DNA of 63,250 nucleotides from an uncultured Dorea sp. (GTDB lineage: Bacteria; Bacillota; Clostridia; Lachnospirales; Lachnospiraceae): contig CAJTVY010000017.1 in the NCBI GenBank assembly GCA_910579925.1, positions 1 to 63,250 of the forward strand, given 5' to 3'. This document shows, piece by piece, positions 1 through 8,762 of this stretch. The notes under the pieces were generated by a model that saw only the letters and a list, made by a program, of their open reading frames with translations, searched no databases and was not told where the DNA came from. Position numbers and translations under genes: made by a program. Numbering within the stretch: position 1 is the stretch's first letter; each line of letters opens with the position of its first letter.

Positions 1-17
1 GATAAGAGGGAGAGGAT

Positions 18-953
18 ATGGAATTCGGGCACAGATCAGTATTGTTACAGGAGACGATTGATGGATTATCCATCAGGCCGGACGGAATCTATGTGGATGG
101 CACGCTTGGCGGAGGCGGTCACAGCCTTGAAGTGTGTAAGCGTCTTGGGCCAAAGGGGAGTATTGTAGGCATAGACCAGGATGCCGCGGCCATTAAGGCG
201 GCCGGTATTCGACTAAAAGACTTCGGGGAGAAGGTCACGGTAGTCAGGAGCAACTATTGTGAGATGAAGTCAAGGCTCCATGAATTAGGAATTGACAAGG
301 TTGACGGTATTATCCTTGATCTGGGGGTATCATCTTACCAACTGGATACGGCTGAACGGGGATTTTCTTACCGTGAGGATGCACCGCTTGACATGCGGAT
401 GGACACCAGGCAGAATATGACCGCCAGAGACATCGTTAATGACTATGAAGAGAAAGAACTTTACCGTGTGATCCGGGATTACGGGGAGGATAAGTTCGCA
501 AAGAATATTGCGAAGCATATCGTAATGGAGCGCGGGAAAGGACCGATTGTTACGACGGGCCAGCTGACAGAGATCATTAAAAGGGCCATACCAATGAAGT
601 ACCAGAAGAAATCCGGTCATCCGGCGAAGCGGACGTTTCAGGCGATTCGTATCGAACTGAACCGGGAACTGGAGGTCTTACGGGATTCATTGGACGATAT
701 GATCGGGTTGCTGAATCCAGGGGGAAGGTTATGTATCATAACATTCCATTCGCTGGAGGACAGGATTGTAAAGAGCGCATTCAGAAAGAATGAACATCCT
801 TGCACCTGTCCGGCAGATTTTCCGGTATGTGTATGCGGGAAAGTCTCAAAGGGGAGTATTGTAACTAGAAAGCCGATTTTGCCAGGTGAAGAAGAACTGA
901 GGGAAAACAGCCGCTCTAAGAGTGCAAAGCTTCGGATCTTTGAACGGGCATAG
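18..953 (+). CDS. rsmH: 16S rRNA (cytosine(1402)-N4)-methyltransferase
   Basis: RsmH (MraW) methylates N4 of C1402 in 16S rRNA using SAM and is usually the second gene of the division/cell-wall cluster. The 311-residue product has the usual family length. Its N-terminus HRSVLLQETIDGL and the SAM-binding segment YVDGTLGGGGHS at about residues 25-36 are clear, followed by the ILDLGVSSYQLD and RTFQAIRIELNREL family blocks and the FHSLEDRIVK stretch near residue 250. The ATG at 18 follows a GAGGGAGAGG ribosome site. The gene sits 40 bases before ftsL, so the two are probably co-transcribed; mraZ would be expected just upstream but lies outside the window. Confidence 0.97.
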   Translation: MEFGHRSVLLQETIDGLSIRPDGIYVDGTLGGGGHSLEVCKRLGPKGSIVGIDQDAAAIKAAGIRLKDFGEKVTVVRSNYCEMKSRLHELGIDKVDGIILDLGVSSYQLDTAERGFSYREDAPLDMRMDTRQNMTARDIVNDYEEKELYRVIRDYGEDKFAKNIAKHIVMERGKGPIVTTGQLTEIIKRAIPMKYQKKSGHPAKRTFQAIRIELNRELEVLRDSLDDMIGLLNPGGRLCIITFHSLEDRIVKSAFRKNEHPCTCPADFPVCVCGKVSKGSIVTRKPILPGEEELRENSRSKSAKLRIFERA

Positions 954-993
954 AAGAAAAGGCAAAGACATCTGACGGGAAGGGGTGACTTAC

Positions 994-1536
994 ATGGCAG
1001 CAGCAAGGAATCGTGCCGGTAACGGGCAGCAGCACAGAAGACGAAGAAGCGAGGCAGTGCCGTATGTCTATGGGAATGTGGCGGCGCAGCCGGATATGGA
1101 ACCGGATTACCATGAGCAGTCACCTGAAAGACCCAAGAAGAAGGTAAGCAGTCAGGTACGCAGGAACAGGAAGCTGGCGCTTCATATGAATTCCGCTTAT
1201 GTGATTTTTCTGGCAGTGGCGGCAGTTATGGCGCTGGTAGTGTGCGTGAACTATGTTGAACTTCAGTCGCGTATCACGGACCGTTCCAAGAGTATTACGG
1301 CCATGCAGGAGGAACTGGCGAACCTGAGGGAAGAAAATAACGCAAAGTATAATGCAGTGATGGATTCCGTGAATCTGGACGAGATCAGGGACCGCGCCCA
1401 GACTGAGCTGGGAATGGTATATGCATCCCCGGAACAGATTGTAGAATACGAGAATCCGGCTACGGATTATGTCAGACAGCTTGAAGAGATCCCGGATGAC
1501 GGTGTGCTTGCCCAGTCAGGTAAACGTAACAGATAG
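994..1536 (+). CDS. ftsL: FtsL/DivIC-type septum formation protein
   Basis: Small bitopic division protein of 180 residues. A basic, proline-poor cytoplasmic N-terminus (about 1-65) ends in RRNRKLALHM. One membrane segment (YVIFLAVAAVMALVVCVNYV) follows, then a coiled-coil with LQSRITDRSKSITAMQEELANLREEN, the FtsL/DivIC layout. FtsL joins DivIC and DivIB/FtsQ in the septal complex that activates FtsW and its PBP partner, which fits the neighbours. I chose ATG 994 over the in-frame GTG at 985 because the AAGGGG ribosome site at about 980-985 would overlap the GTG. Sequence conservation in this family is low, so the assignment rests on topology and position between rsmH and a class B PBP. Confidence 0.85.
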   Translation: MAAARNRAGNGQQHRRRRSEAVPYVYGNVAAQPDMEPDYHEQSPERPKKKVSSQVRRNRKLALHMNSAYVIFLAVAAVMALVVCVNYVELQSRITDRSKSITAMQEELANLREENNAKYNAVMDSVNLDEIRDRAQTELGMVYASPEQIVEYENPATDYVRQLEEIPDDGVLAQSGKRNR

Positions 1537-1545
1537 GGGTGTGAC

Positions 1546-3396
1546 ATGGCAAGAAATACGAAGAGTTTATTACGGATAAAATTTACAAAATTCATGCAGA
1601 AAAAGCTGGTATTATTGTTTGTGACGATTTTACTGGCTTTTGTTATCTTAGTCGGAAGGATTACATATATCAATGCTTCTAATGGTTCCGACTATACGAA
1701 GATTGTCCTGGACAGGCAGCAGTATGACAGCAGGACCATTCCGTTTAAACGGGGGGATATTGTGGACCGTAACGGTACGAAGATTGCCACCAGCGAACGT
1801 GTGTATAACGTAATTCTGGATGTTCAGTATATGTGCAGCGATAAGGACTATATCGAGCCGACCATAGCGGCGCTTCGGGACTGTTTTGGAATTGAAGAGG
1901 CGGCGGTGCGGGAAGTAATAGAAGAAAAGCCCTCAAGCAGATACTGTATTTTAAGAAAGGGCGTGGATTATGAGACGGCCCAGGCATTCGAGGCGATTGA
2001 CGCGGATGAGAAGAATTATCCCAATGTCAGAGGAATCTGGCTGGAAGATGATTATATCCGCAAATATCCATATAACACCCTTGCCAGCGACGTGATTGGT
2101 TTTACGGTAAATGGAAATATAGGAAGCTGCGGGATTGAAGCGTCTTACAATTCTGTCCTCAACGGGATGGACGGGAAGGAATATGGGTATCTGGATGAGG
2201 ATTCGACATTTGAACGGACGGTGAAGGAGCCGACTACCGGAAATACGGTAGTTACCACTATAGACCTGCAGGTGCAGAATATTGTGGAGAAACATATCTT
2301 AGCATTTAACGAGGCCCATAAGAATGAAGCAAGGCCGGGAGAGGGCAGTAAGAATACGGCGGTGCTGATCATGAATCCCCAGAATGGGGAGATTCTGGCG
2401 GAAGCATCTTATCCGAATTTTGATCTGAATCAGCCCAGAGATCTGACGAAATACTATTCGGCGGAAGCTATTGAAGCCATGTCGGAGGAGGAGAAAGTAG
2501 AAAAATACAACGAATTGTGGAATAATTTCTGTGTCAGCGAGCCCTATGAACCAGGCTCCACCTTCAAGCCATTTACCATAGGAGCAGGGCTTGAGACCGG
2601 CCTTCTGACGGGCGGAGAAAGTTATTCCTGCGGCGGTATGCTCCATGTGGGCGATCATGATATTCACTGTAACAACCGCAGCGGACATGGAACCCAGACT
2701 CTGAAGAGGGCGCTAGAGAATTCCTGCAACGTCGCTCTTATGCAGATCGGGCAGGCCATGGGAAAAGAGGAGTTCAGCAGATACCAGGAATTGTTCGGTT
2801 TCGGAGAGTCTACCGGGATTGACCTGCCACGGGAATCCGTGGGTCTTCTCTATGACGCAGAGAATATGGATGCCGCAAGCCTTGCAACCAATGCATTTGG
2901 ACAGAATTTTAATGTGACAATGACCCAGCTTGGGGCGTCCTTTTGTTCACTGATCAATGGCGGGGATTATTATAAGCCTCATGTGGTCAGGCAGATCTGG
3001 GATGAGAACGGCGACTTGATTGAGAATAAAAATCCGGTGCTTTTAAGAAAGACGGTTTCGAAAGAGACCAGCGACATTCTCAAGGACTATATGCTGGGGG
3101 TTGTTGAGGAAGGAACCGGGTCGTCTGCTGCGATCGAGGGCTATGACATCGGAGGAAAGACCGGTACGGCGGAGAAGCTGCCGCGATCGGATAATAATTA
3201 TCTGTTGTCCTTCATAGGATACGCCCCCCAGGAAAATCCGCAGGTGATGGTTTACGTGATTGTGGATGAGCCAAACGTGGCGAAACAGGAAGTGTGCGCC
3301 TACGCAATTCAGCTTGCGGCTGACATTATGAGAGAAGTATTCCCTTATCTGGGTATTGAAAAAGCAGATAGTCTTCTTATAGAAAATGAAAACTGA
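1546..3396 (+). CDS. Class B penicillin-binding protein (FtsI/SpoVD type)
   Basis: Membrane-anchored D,D-transpeptidase of 616 residues that cross-links peptidoglycan at the division site. One N-terminal membrane segment (about 20-42) is followed by the PBP dimerisation domain starting at the RGDIVDRNG block. The transpeptidase domain carries all three active-site motifs: STFK with catalytic Ser338, SCN at about 393-395 and KTGT at 538-541. It lies 9 bases after ftsL and before a second class B PBP. No PASTA repeat is visible at the C-terminus, unlike Bacillus SpoVD. Whether it is the vegetative FtsI or the sporulation SpoVD cannot be settled from sequence, so no symbol is given. Confidence 0.93.
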   Translation: MARNTKSLLRIKFTKFMQKKLVLLFVTILLAFVILVGRITYINASNGSDYTKIVLDRQQYDSRTIPFKRGDIVDRNGTKIATSERVYNVILDVQYMCSDKDYIEPTIAALRDCFGIEEAAVREVIEEKPSSRYCILRKGVDYETAQAFEAIDADEKNYPNVRGIWLEDDYIRKYPYNTLASDVIGFTVNGNIGSCGIEASYNSVLNGMDGKEYGYLDEDSTFERTVKEPTTGNTVVTTIDLQVQNIVEKHILAFNEAHKNEARPGEGSKNTAVLIMNPQNGEILAEASYPNFDLNQPRDLTKYYSAEAIEAMSEEEKVEKYNELWNNFCVSEPYEPGSTFKPFTIGAGLETGLLTGGESYSCGGMLHVGDHDIHCNNRSGHGTQTLKRALENSCNVALMQIGQAMGKEEFSRYQELFGFGESTGIDLPRESVGLLYDAENMDAASLATNAFGQNFNVTMTQLGASFCSLINGGDYYKPHVVRQIWDENGDLIENKNPVLLRKTVSKETSDILKDYMLGVVEEGTGSSAAIEGYDIGGKTGTAEKLPRSDNNYLLSFIGYAPQENPQVMVYVIVDEPNVAKQEVCAYAIQLAADIMREVFPYLGIEKADSLLIENEN

Positions 3397-3421
3397 CAGG
3401 ATATCTGGACAAAGGATTCAT

Positions 3422-3472
3422 AACCTTGCAAAAGCGATAATAAATTATACAAACAGCTTTTGCGAGGTTTTT
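3422..3472 (+). terminator. Hairpin between two PBP genes that contains the downstream ribosome site
   Basis: A 14-bp stem pairs 3422-3435 (AACCTTGCAAAAGC) with 3456-3469 (GCTTTTGCGAGGTT), with one G-U pair and a 20-nt A/T-rich loop, and continues into a short U run at 3468-3472. The 3' arm contains GCGAGG, the only ribosome-site-like sequence before the ATG at 3478. The structure could therefore act as a terminator or attenuator for the first PBP and also hide the ribosome site of the second. Confidence 0.7.
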
Positions 3473-3477
3473 ACAAT

Positions 3478-5202
3478 ATGAAGAATAAAACATATAATAA
3501 GAAAAAGATCCTGGTGGTATTTATTGTTGCCGCAGTGATTATCCTTGCACTGGTGGGAAGGCTTGTCTATCTGATGGTATTTGACGCAGAATACTATCAG
3601 AAGAAGGCGGAGGATCTTCACGAAAGAGAAAGGGATATCAAGGCTGCCCGCGGGGAGATTCTGGATGCCCGGGGTACGGTGCTGGCTACCAATAAGACTG
3701 TCTGCACCATCTCTGTGATCCATAGTCAGATAAGAGAGCCGGAAAAGGTAATTAAGACCCTTGCCCAGGCTCTTGAGATGGATGAGGAGACTGTGCGTAA
3801 GCGGGTGGAAAAGGTGTCGTCCATGGAGAGGATTAAGACTAACGTGGATAAGGAGACTGGAGATAACATCCGCAACATGGAACTGGACGGTGTGAAAGTA
3901 GATGAGGATTTCAAACGATACTACCCATATAATGAACTTGCCTCTAAGGTTCTTGGATTCACCGGAGGAGATAACCAGGGGATTATCGGGCTGGAGGTGA
4001 AGTATGAGGAGTATCTGAAAGGGAAGAACGGGACGATTCTGACAACCACAGATGCCCGGGGCGTGGAGTTAAACGGCGTTGCAGAAGGGCGGGTGGAGCC
4101 TGTTGCGGGCAATACGCTGCAGATCAGCCTGGACTATAACATCCAGATGTATGCCCAGCAGATGGCAGAAAAGGTTATGGAGGAGAAGCAGGCGGACAAA
4201 GTGGGAATCCTGCTGATGAACCCTCAGAATGGAGAGATCCTTGCCATGGTCAATGTCCCGGAATTTAATCTGAACGATCCGTTTACACTGAATACCGGCG
4301 GAGACGATACAGCCATGTCCGACGAGGACCGGCAGAATGCGCTGAACCAGATGTGGAGGAACGGCTGTATCAACGATACTTATGAGCCGGGTTCTACGTT
4401 CAAGGCGATCACGGCGTCTGCCTGTCTGGAAGCGGGAGCGGTAAGACTTGAGGATACCTTTAGCTGTCCGGGCTACCGGGTGGTAGAGGATCGGAAGATC
4501 CGCTGTCATAAGGTAGGAGGACATGGAGGAGAGAATTTTATCCAGGGGATTCAGAATTCCTGTAATCCGGTGTTCATCGACATAGGGTTAAGGCTTGGGA
4601 CGGATGATTTTTACAAGTATTTCCAGCAGTTCGGACTGATGGATCTGACGGGAGTGGATCTTCCGGGAGAGGCAGGAACGATTATGCACAAGAAGGAGAA
4701 CGTGGGGATGGTAGAACTTGCGACCATGAGTTTTGGACAGTCTTTTCAAGTGACGCCCATGCAGATGGCAACCACCTTTAGTTCACTGGTCAACGGAGGC
4801 AGAAGAGTGACGCCCCATTTCGGTGTCCGTGTTCTGGATGCAGAGGGGAAAGAGGTGGAGACATTCAAATACGAAGAGAAGAAAGGAATCGTGTCTGAGG
4901 AGACTTCTGCAACCATGCGGATGCTGCTGGAAAGCGTGGTGTCGGAAGGGTCAGGAAAGAATGCGTATATAGAAGGGTATTCTATCGGCGGTAAGACCGC
5001 AACGTCTCAGACCCTTCCGAGAAGCGCCAACAAATATATCTCTTCCTTTATCGGGTTTGCACCTGCGGACGACCCACAGGTGCTGGGGATGTGCGTCATT
5101 TATAATCCACAGGGAGTATACTATGGAGGAACGATTGCGGCGCCGGTGGTGCGTAATATATTTGAGAGCATATTGCCGTATCTTGGCATTGAAAAAGAGT
5201 AG
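3478..5202 (+). CDS. Second class B penicillin-binding protein with KTA active-site variant
   Basis: A 574-residue paralogue of the preceding PBP with one N-terminal membrane segment (about 9-30), the dimerisation domain (RGEILDARG block) and a transpeptidase domain with STFK (Ser306) and SCN (361-363). The third motif reads K506-T-A-T instead of the usual KTG(T/S), an unusual substitution beside the active site. The ATG at 3478 is preferred over the TTG at 3460 because GCGAGG lies at a usable distance. Tandem class B PBPs in division clusters often pair a vegetative enzyme with a sporulation enzyme (SpoVD type), which fits the sporulation genes nearby. The low-methionine G-to-A change may reduce beta-lactam binding, but that is inference. 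Confidence 0.9.
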   Translation: MKNKTYNKKKILVVFIVAAVIILALVGRLVYLMVFDAEYYQKKAEDLHERERDIKAARGEILDARGTVLATNKTVCTISVIHSQIREPEKVIKTLAQALEMDEETVRKRVEKVSSMERIKTNVDKETGDNIRNMELDGVKVDEDFKRYYPYNELASKVLGFTGGDNQGIIGLEVKYEEYLKGKNGTILTTTDARGVELNGVAEGRVEPVAGNTLQISLDYNIQMYAQQMAEKVMEEKQADKVGILLMNPQNGEILAMVNVPEFNLNDPFTLNTGGDDTAMSDEDRQNALNQMWRNGCINDTYEPGSTFKAITASACLEAGAVRLEDTFSCPGYRVVEDRKIRCHKVGGHGGENFIQGIQNSCNPVFIDIGLRLGTDDFYKYFQQFGLMDLTGVDLPGEAGTIMHKKENVGMVELATMSFGQSFQVTPMQMATTFSSLVNGGRRVTPHFGVRVLDAEGKEVETFKYEEKKGIVSEETSATMRMLLESVVSEGSGKNAYIEGYSIGGKTATSQTLPRSANKYISSFIGFAPADDPQVLGMCVIYNPQGVYYGGTIAAPVVRNIFESILPYLGIEKE

Positions 5203-5266
5203 GAAATGAAGTATACTAGGATAGTTAAGGAGTTGTAATTAACAAAAGAGATAAAGAGGTGGATGT

Positions 5267-6223
5267 ATGAATTATAAAGTTTTTCTTCCGGTGCTGATCG
5301 CATTTGCGTTAAGCGTGGTAATGGGACCATTGATCATCCCGGTGCTCAGAAAATTAAAAATGGGGCAGACAGAACGGGAAGAGGGAGTAAAGTCTCATCT
5401 GAAAAAGGCAGGTACTCCCACGATGGGAGGAGTGATTATTCTTCTTAGCGTGGTGATCACATCGGTGCTTTACATCAGGGATTATCCAAAGATTATTCCG
5501 ATTCTGTTTGTGACCCTGGGTTTCGGGCTGATTGGCTTTCTGGATGATTATCTGAAGGTAGTCATGAAACGCTCTGACGGTCTGTTCCCGAAGCAGAAGA
5601 TGGCGCTGCAGATTGTGGTGACGGCAATCTTCGCATTTTACATCGTAAAGTTTACGGATGTATCTCTCGCCATGCTGATTCCGTTTACAGGCGGAAAGTA
5701 CTGGAATATCGGATGGCTTGCAATTCCGGTGTTGTTCTTTGCGGTGATCGGGACTGTGAACGGTGTGAACTTTACGGATGGACTGGATGGACTGGCATCA
5801 AGCGTGACCGTACTGGTGGCGACATTTTTTACGGTGGTTGCCATCGGAACCCAGAGCGGAATTGAACCGGTTACATGTGCAGTGGTGGGAGCATTACTGG
5901 GATTTCTTCTGTTTAATGTATATCCGGCCAGCGTATTTATGGGGGATACCGGCTCTCTTGCCTTAGGCGGATTTGTAGCATCTACGGCTTATATGCTGCA
6001 GATGCCGGTTTTTATCATCATCGTAGGGCTGATCTACCTGGTAGAGGTGCTGTCGGTGATGATACAAGTGACATATTTTAAGAAAACAGGCGGTAAACGC
6101 ATCTTTAAGATGGCGCCCATACATCATCACTTTGAACTTTGCGGATGGTCAGAGACAAGGGTGGTAGCAGTATTTTCCATTATTACAGCGCTCCTCTGTC
6201 TGATTGCGCTGATGGCTATGTAG
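5267..6223 (+). CDS. mraY: Phospho-N-acetylmuramoyl-pentapeptide transferase
   Basis: MraY is a polytopic membrane enzyme that moves phospho-MurNAc-pentapeptide onto undecaprenyl phosphate to make lipid I. The 318-residue product has many hydrophobic segments and the family signatures: GTPTMGGVIILLS at about 48-60, the FLDDYLKV motif near 96 with catalytic-type Asp residues, NFTDGLDGLA near 170, and the C-terminal MAPIHHHFELCGWSE block. The ATG follows AAGAGGTGG. It is 64 bases downstream of the second PBP and 16 bases before murD, as expected for the cell-wall cluster; murF is absent here. Confidence 0.97.
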   Translation: MNYKVFLPVLIAFALSVVMGPLIIPVLRKLKMGQTEREEGVKSHLKKAGTPTMGGVIILLSVVITSVLYIRDYPKIIPILFVTLGFGLIGFLDDYLKVVMKRSDGLFPKQKMALQIVVTAIFAFYIVKFTDVSLAMLIPFTGGKYWNIGWLAIPVLFFAVIGTVNGVNFTDGLDGLASSVTVLVATFFTVVAIGTQSGIEPVTCAVVGALLGFLLFNVYPASVFMGDTGSLALGGFVASTAYMLQMPVFIIIVGLIYLVEVLSVMIQVTYFKKTGGKRIFKMAPIHHHFELCGWSETRVVAVFSIITALLCLIALMAM

Positions 6224-6239
6224 GAGGAGACAAAAAGAT

Positions 6240-7589
6240 ATGGAAGTGACAGGAAAGAAGGTTCTGGTATTCGGATCGGGAATCAGTGGAATCGGAGCGG
6301 CGAAGCTGTTAGAGCGCCGGAAAGCCCAGGTTATTCTCTACGACGGGAATGAGAAACTGAAGGAAGAAGAATTAAGGGAGAAGCTTGGAGAAGGGAACAG
6401 GGCCAGGATTGTTATCGGTACATTTCCAGAGGAACTATATGATGAGCTGGATATTGCGATTCTAAGTCCGGGCGTTCCAACGGACCTTCCGGTGGTGAAC
6501 CGGTTGCGGGAGAGTGGAATACTGATTACAGGCGAGGTGGAACTTGCCTATGAGACGGGAAGAGGCGACGTGCTTGCCATCACTGGAACCAACGGAAAGA
6601 CTACGACCACGGCGCTCTTAGGAGAGATTATGGGCGAGTATAAGAAGACCTTCGTGGTAGGTAATATCGGTAATCCTTACACTACGGCGGCTCTTGAGAT
6701 GGATGAAGATTCTGTCACGGTGGCGGAGATGAGCAGTTTCCAGTTAGAGACGATTATTGATTTCAGGCCAAAGGTCAGTGCGATTCTTAACTTTACTCCT
6801 GATCATCTGAACCGTCATCATACCATGGAAGCTTACGTGAGCGCCAAGAAAAATATTGCCAGGAATCAGACTGAGGATGATTACTGTATCCTGAATTATG
6901 AGGATCCCCTTACGAGAGAATTTGGGGAAAATACTAAGGCCCGGGTTCTATATTTCAGCAGCCGGCGTAAGCTAGAAAAGGGGATAGATCTTGAGGACGG
7001 GGTAATTATTTACCGGAATGGTGAAGAGATCCCGGTCTGCCGGGTGGAGGAACTGAACCTTCTTGGAATCCACAATTATGAGAACGTCATGGCGGCGGCG
7101 GCAATGGCGCTGGTGTATGGAGTGCCGGCGGATATGGTCAGAAAGAGCGTCCTGGCGTTTAAGGGAGTAGAGCACAGAATTGAGTTTGTGACGGAGAAAA
7201 ATGGCGTGGCGTTCTATAATGATTCAAAAGGAACGAATCCGGATGCTGCGATGAAAGGAATACAGGCGATGAACCGTCCTACCGTACTGATTGGAGGCGG
7301 ATATGACAAGGATTCCGTTTATACGGACTGGATCAACAGTTTTGAGGGGAAGGTAAAGAAGCTGATCCTGATTGGAGCAACGAGAGAGAAGATTGCAAGG
7401 GATGCCCTTGCCTGTGGTTTCACAGAGTATCAGTTTGCAGACACCTTTGAAGAAGCAGTGCTTACTGCTGCAAAGGAAGCTTTGCCAGGGGAAGCGGTGC
7501 TTCTGTCCCCTGCATGCGCAAGCTGGGGGATGTTCCCGAACTATGAGGTACGTGGAGAGAAGTTCAAAGAGATTGTAAATTCCTTATAA
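6240..7589 (+). CDS. murD: UDP-N-acetylmuramoylalanine--D-glutamate ligase
   Basis: Cytoplasmic ATP-dependent ligase that adds D-glutamate to UDP-MurNAc-L-Ala. At 449 residues it has the usual length. The N-terminal Rossmann part (VLVFGSGISGIGAAKLL) is followed by the ATP-binding GTNGKTTTTALLGE at about 118-131, a central domain with NFTPDHLNRH, and the C-terminal Mur ligase domain with HRIEFV and FYNDSKGTNPDA. The strong AGGAGG at about 6222-6227 lies 12 nt before the ATG. The gene is tightly packed between mraY and ftsW. Confidence 0.97.
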   Translation: MEVTGKKVLVFGSGISGIGAAKLLERRKAQVILYDGNEKLKEEELREKLGEGNRARIVIGTFPEELYDELDIAILSPGVPTDLPVVNRLRESGILITGEVELAYETGRGDVLAITGTNGKTTTTALLGEIMGEYKKTFVVGNIGNPYTTAALEMDEDSVTVAEMSSFQLETIIDFRPKVSAILNFTPDHLNRHHTMEAYVSAKKNIARNQTEDDYCILNYEDPLTREFGENTKARVLYFSSRRKLEKGIDLEDGVIIYRNGEEIPVCRVEELNLLGIHNYENVMAAAAMALVYGVPADMVRKSVLAFKGVEHRIEFVTEKNGVAFYNDSKGTNPDAAMKGIQAMNRPTVLIGGGYDKDSVYTDWINSFEGKVKKLILIGATREKIARDALACGFTEYQFADTFEEAVLTAAKEALPGEAVLLSPACASWGMFPNYEVRGEKFKEIVNSL

Positions 7590-7602
7590 GGAGTGGCATA
7601 TA

Positions 7603-8748
7603 TTGACACAGTCTAGGAACAGAAAATATACCCAAGGGCATACGGTAGAGCATGCTCCTTCGGGGAGCGGCGGATTCCGTCCGTCGAAGTATGATTATAC
7701 ACTTCTTACTGCGTTATTTCTGCTTGTGGTTACGGGGCTTGTGATCCTCTACAGTACCAGCGCATATAATGGCGAGGTAAAATTCCATGATTCGTTTTAT
7801 TATCTGAAGAAACAGGTATTTGCGACATCGCTGGGAATTGCTGCCATGTTTGTGGTTGCGAATATGGATTACCATGTGTGGCGGCATTTTGCCATACTGG
7901 GATATATGACGGCAATCCTTCTGTCGGTGGCGGTCTTGTTCATAGGTGATGAGATTAACGGTTCCAAAAGATGGCTGTCTTTGGGGCCTTTTTCTTTTCA
8001 GCCGTCAGAGTTCGCCAAAGTTGCGCTGATTCTGTTCCTTGCCCAGATGGTAACCAGGAATGTGAAAGAGATCGGGAAAATGCGTACCATGCTGAAGATC
8101 ATGGTGACGATTCTTCCGGTAGTGGGTCTTGTGGGGGCAAGTAACTTAAGTACCGCTATTATTATACTCGGGATCGGAGTTATCCTGATCTTCGTGGCAA
8201 GCCCGAAGTACGGGCAGTTCGTTTTCATGGGAGTTCTTGGAATCGGATTTATGGCAATATTCCTGGCTCTGGAGAGTTACAGGCTTGAGAGGCTGGCAAT
8301 CTGGAGGAACCCGGAAGCTTATGAGAAGGGATACCAGACGCTGCAGGGATTGTATGCTATTGGCTCCGGCGGACTCTTTGGCCGGGGGCTTGGAGAAAGT
8401 ATTCAGAAGCTGGGATTCGTACCGGAGGCCCAGAATGATATGATTTTTTCTATCGTATGCGAGGAACTGGGGCTTTTTGGGGCAGGATTCGTTCTGATTC
8501 TGTTTCTGATTCTGATCTGGCGGTTTTTCGTGATTGCCACCCATGCCAGCGATCTGTTTGGCGCGTTAATCGCAACGGGAGCCATGGGACATATGATGAT
8601 CCAGGTGATACTGAATATTGCGGTGGTTACGAATACGATTCCAAATACGGGAATCACGCTGCCGTTCATTAGTTATGGAGGGACTTCGGTGGTATTTCTG
8701 CTGGTAGAAATGGGTCTTGTACTTAGCGTATCATCTTTGGTAAAATAA
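7603..8748 (+). CDS. ftsW: FtsW-type SEDS peptidoglycan glycosyltransferase
   Basis: SEDS-family polytopic membrane protein of 381 residues that polymerises glycan strands at the septum with a class B PBP partner. About 35 cytoplasmic residues precede roughly ten membrane segments. Family blocks include NGSKRWLSLGPFSFQPSEFAK at about 124-144 and the C-terminal NTGITLPFISYGGTS. It begins with TTG at 7603, set by AAGGAGTGG ending 7-8 bases upstream, and starts 13 bases after murD. Location between murD and divIB/ftsQ favours FtsW over RodA or SpoVE. Confidence 0.93.
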   Translation: MTQSRNRKYTQGHTVEHAPSGSGGFRPSKYDYTLLTALFLLVVTGLVILYSTSAYNGEVKFHDSFYYLKKQVFATSLGIAAMFVVANMDYHVWRHFAILGYMTAILLSVAVLFIGDEINGSKRWLSLGPFSFQPSEFAKVALILFLAQMVTRNVKEIGKMRTMLKIMVTILPVVGLVGASNLSTAIIILGIGVILIFVASPKYGQFVFMGVLGIGFMAIFLALESYRLERLAIWRNPEAYEKGYQTLQGLYAIGSGGLFGRGLGESIQKLGFVPEAQNDMIFSIVCEELGLFGAGFVLILFLILIWRFFVIATHASDLFGALIATGAMGHMMIQVILNIAVVTNTIPNTGITLPFISYGGTSVVFLLVEMGLVLSVSSLVK

Positions 8749-8762
8749 GGGAGTATAGGAAA

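Noticed and set aside
985..993. GTG 985 as the ftsL start
   Set aside because: The best ribosome site would overlap it; ATG 994 has correct spacing.
638..1123. 161-residue reverse frame over rsmH/ftsL
   Set aside because: Shadow of two well-supported forward genes, with no recognisable motif.
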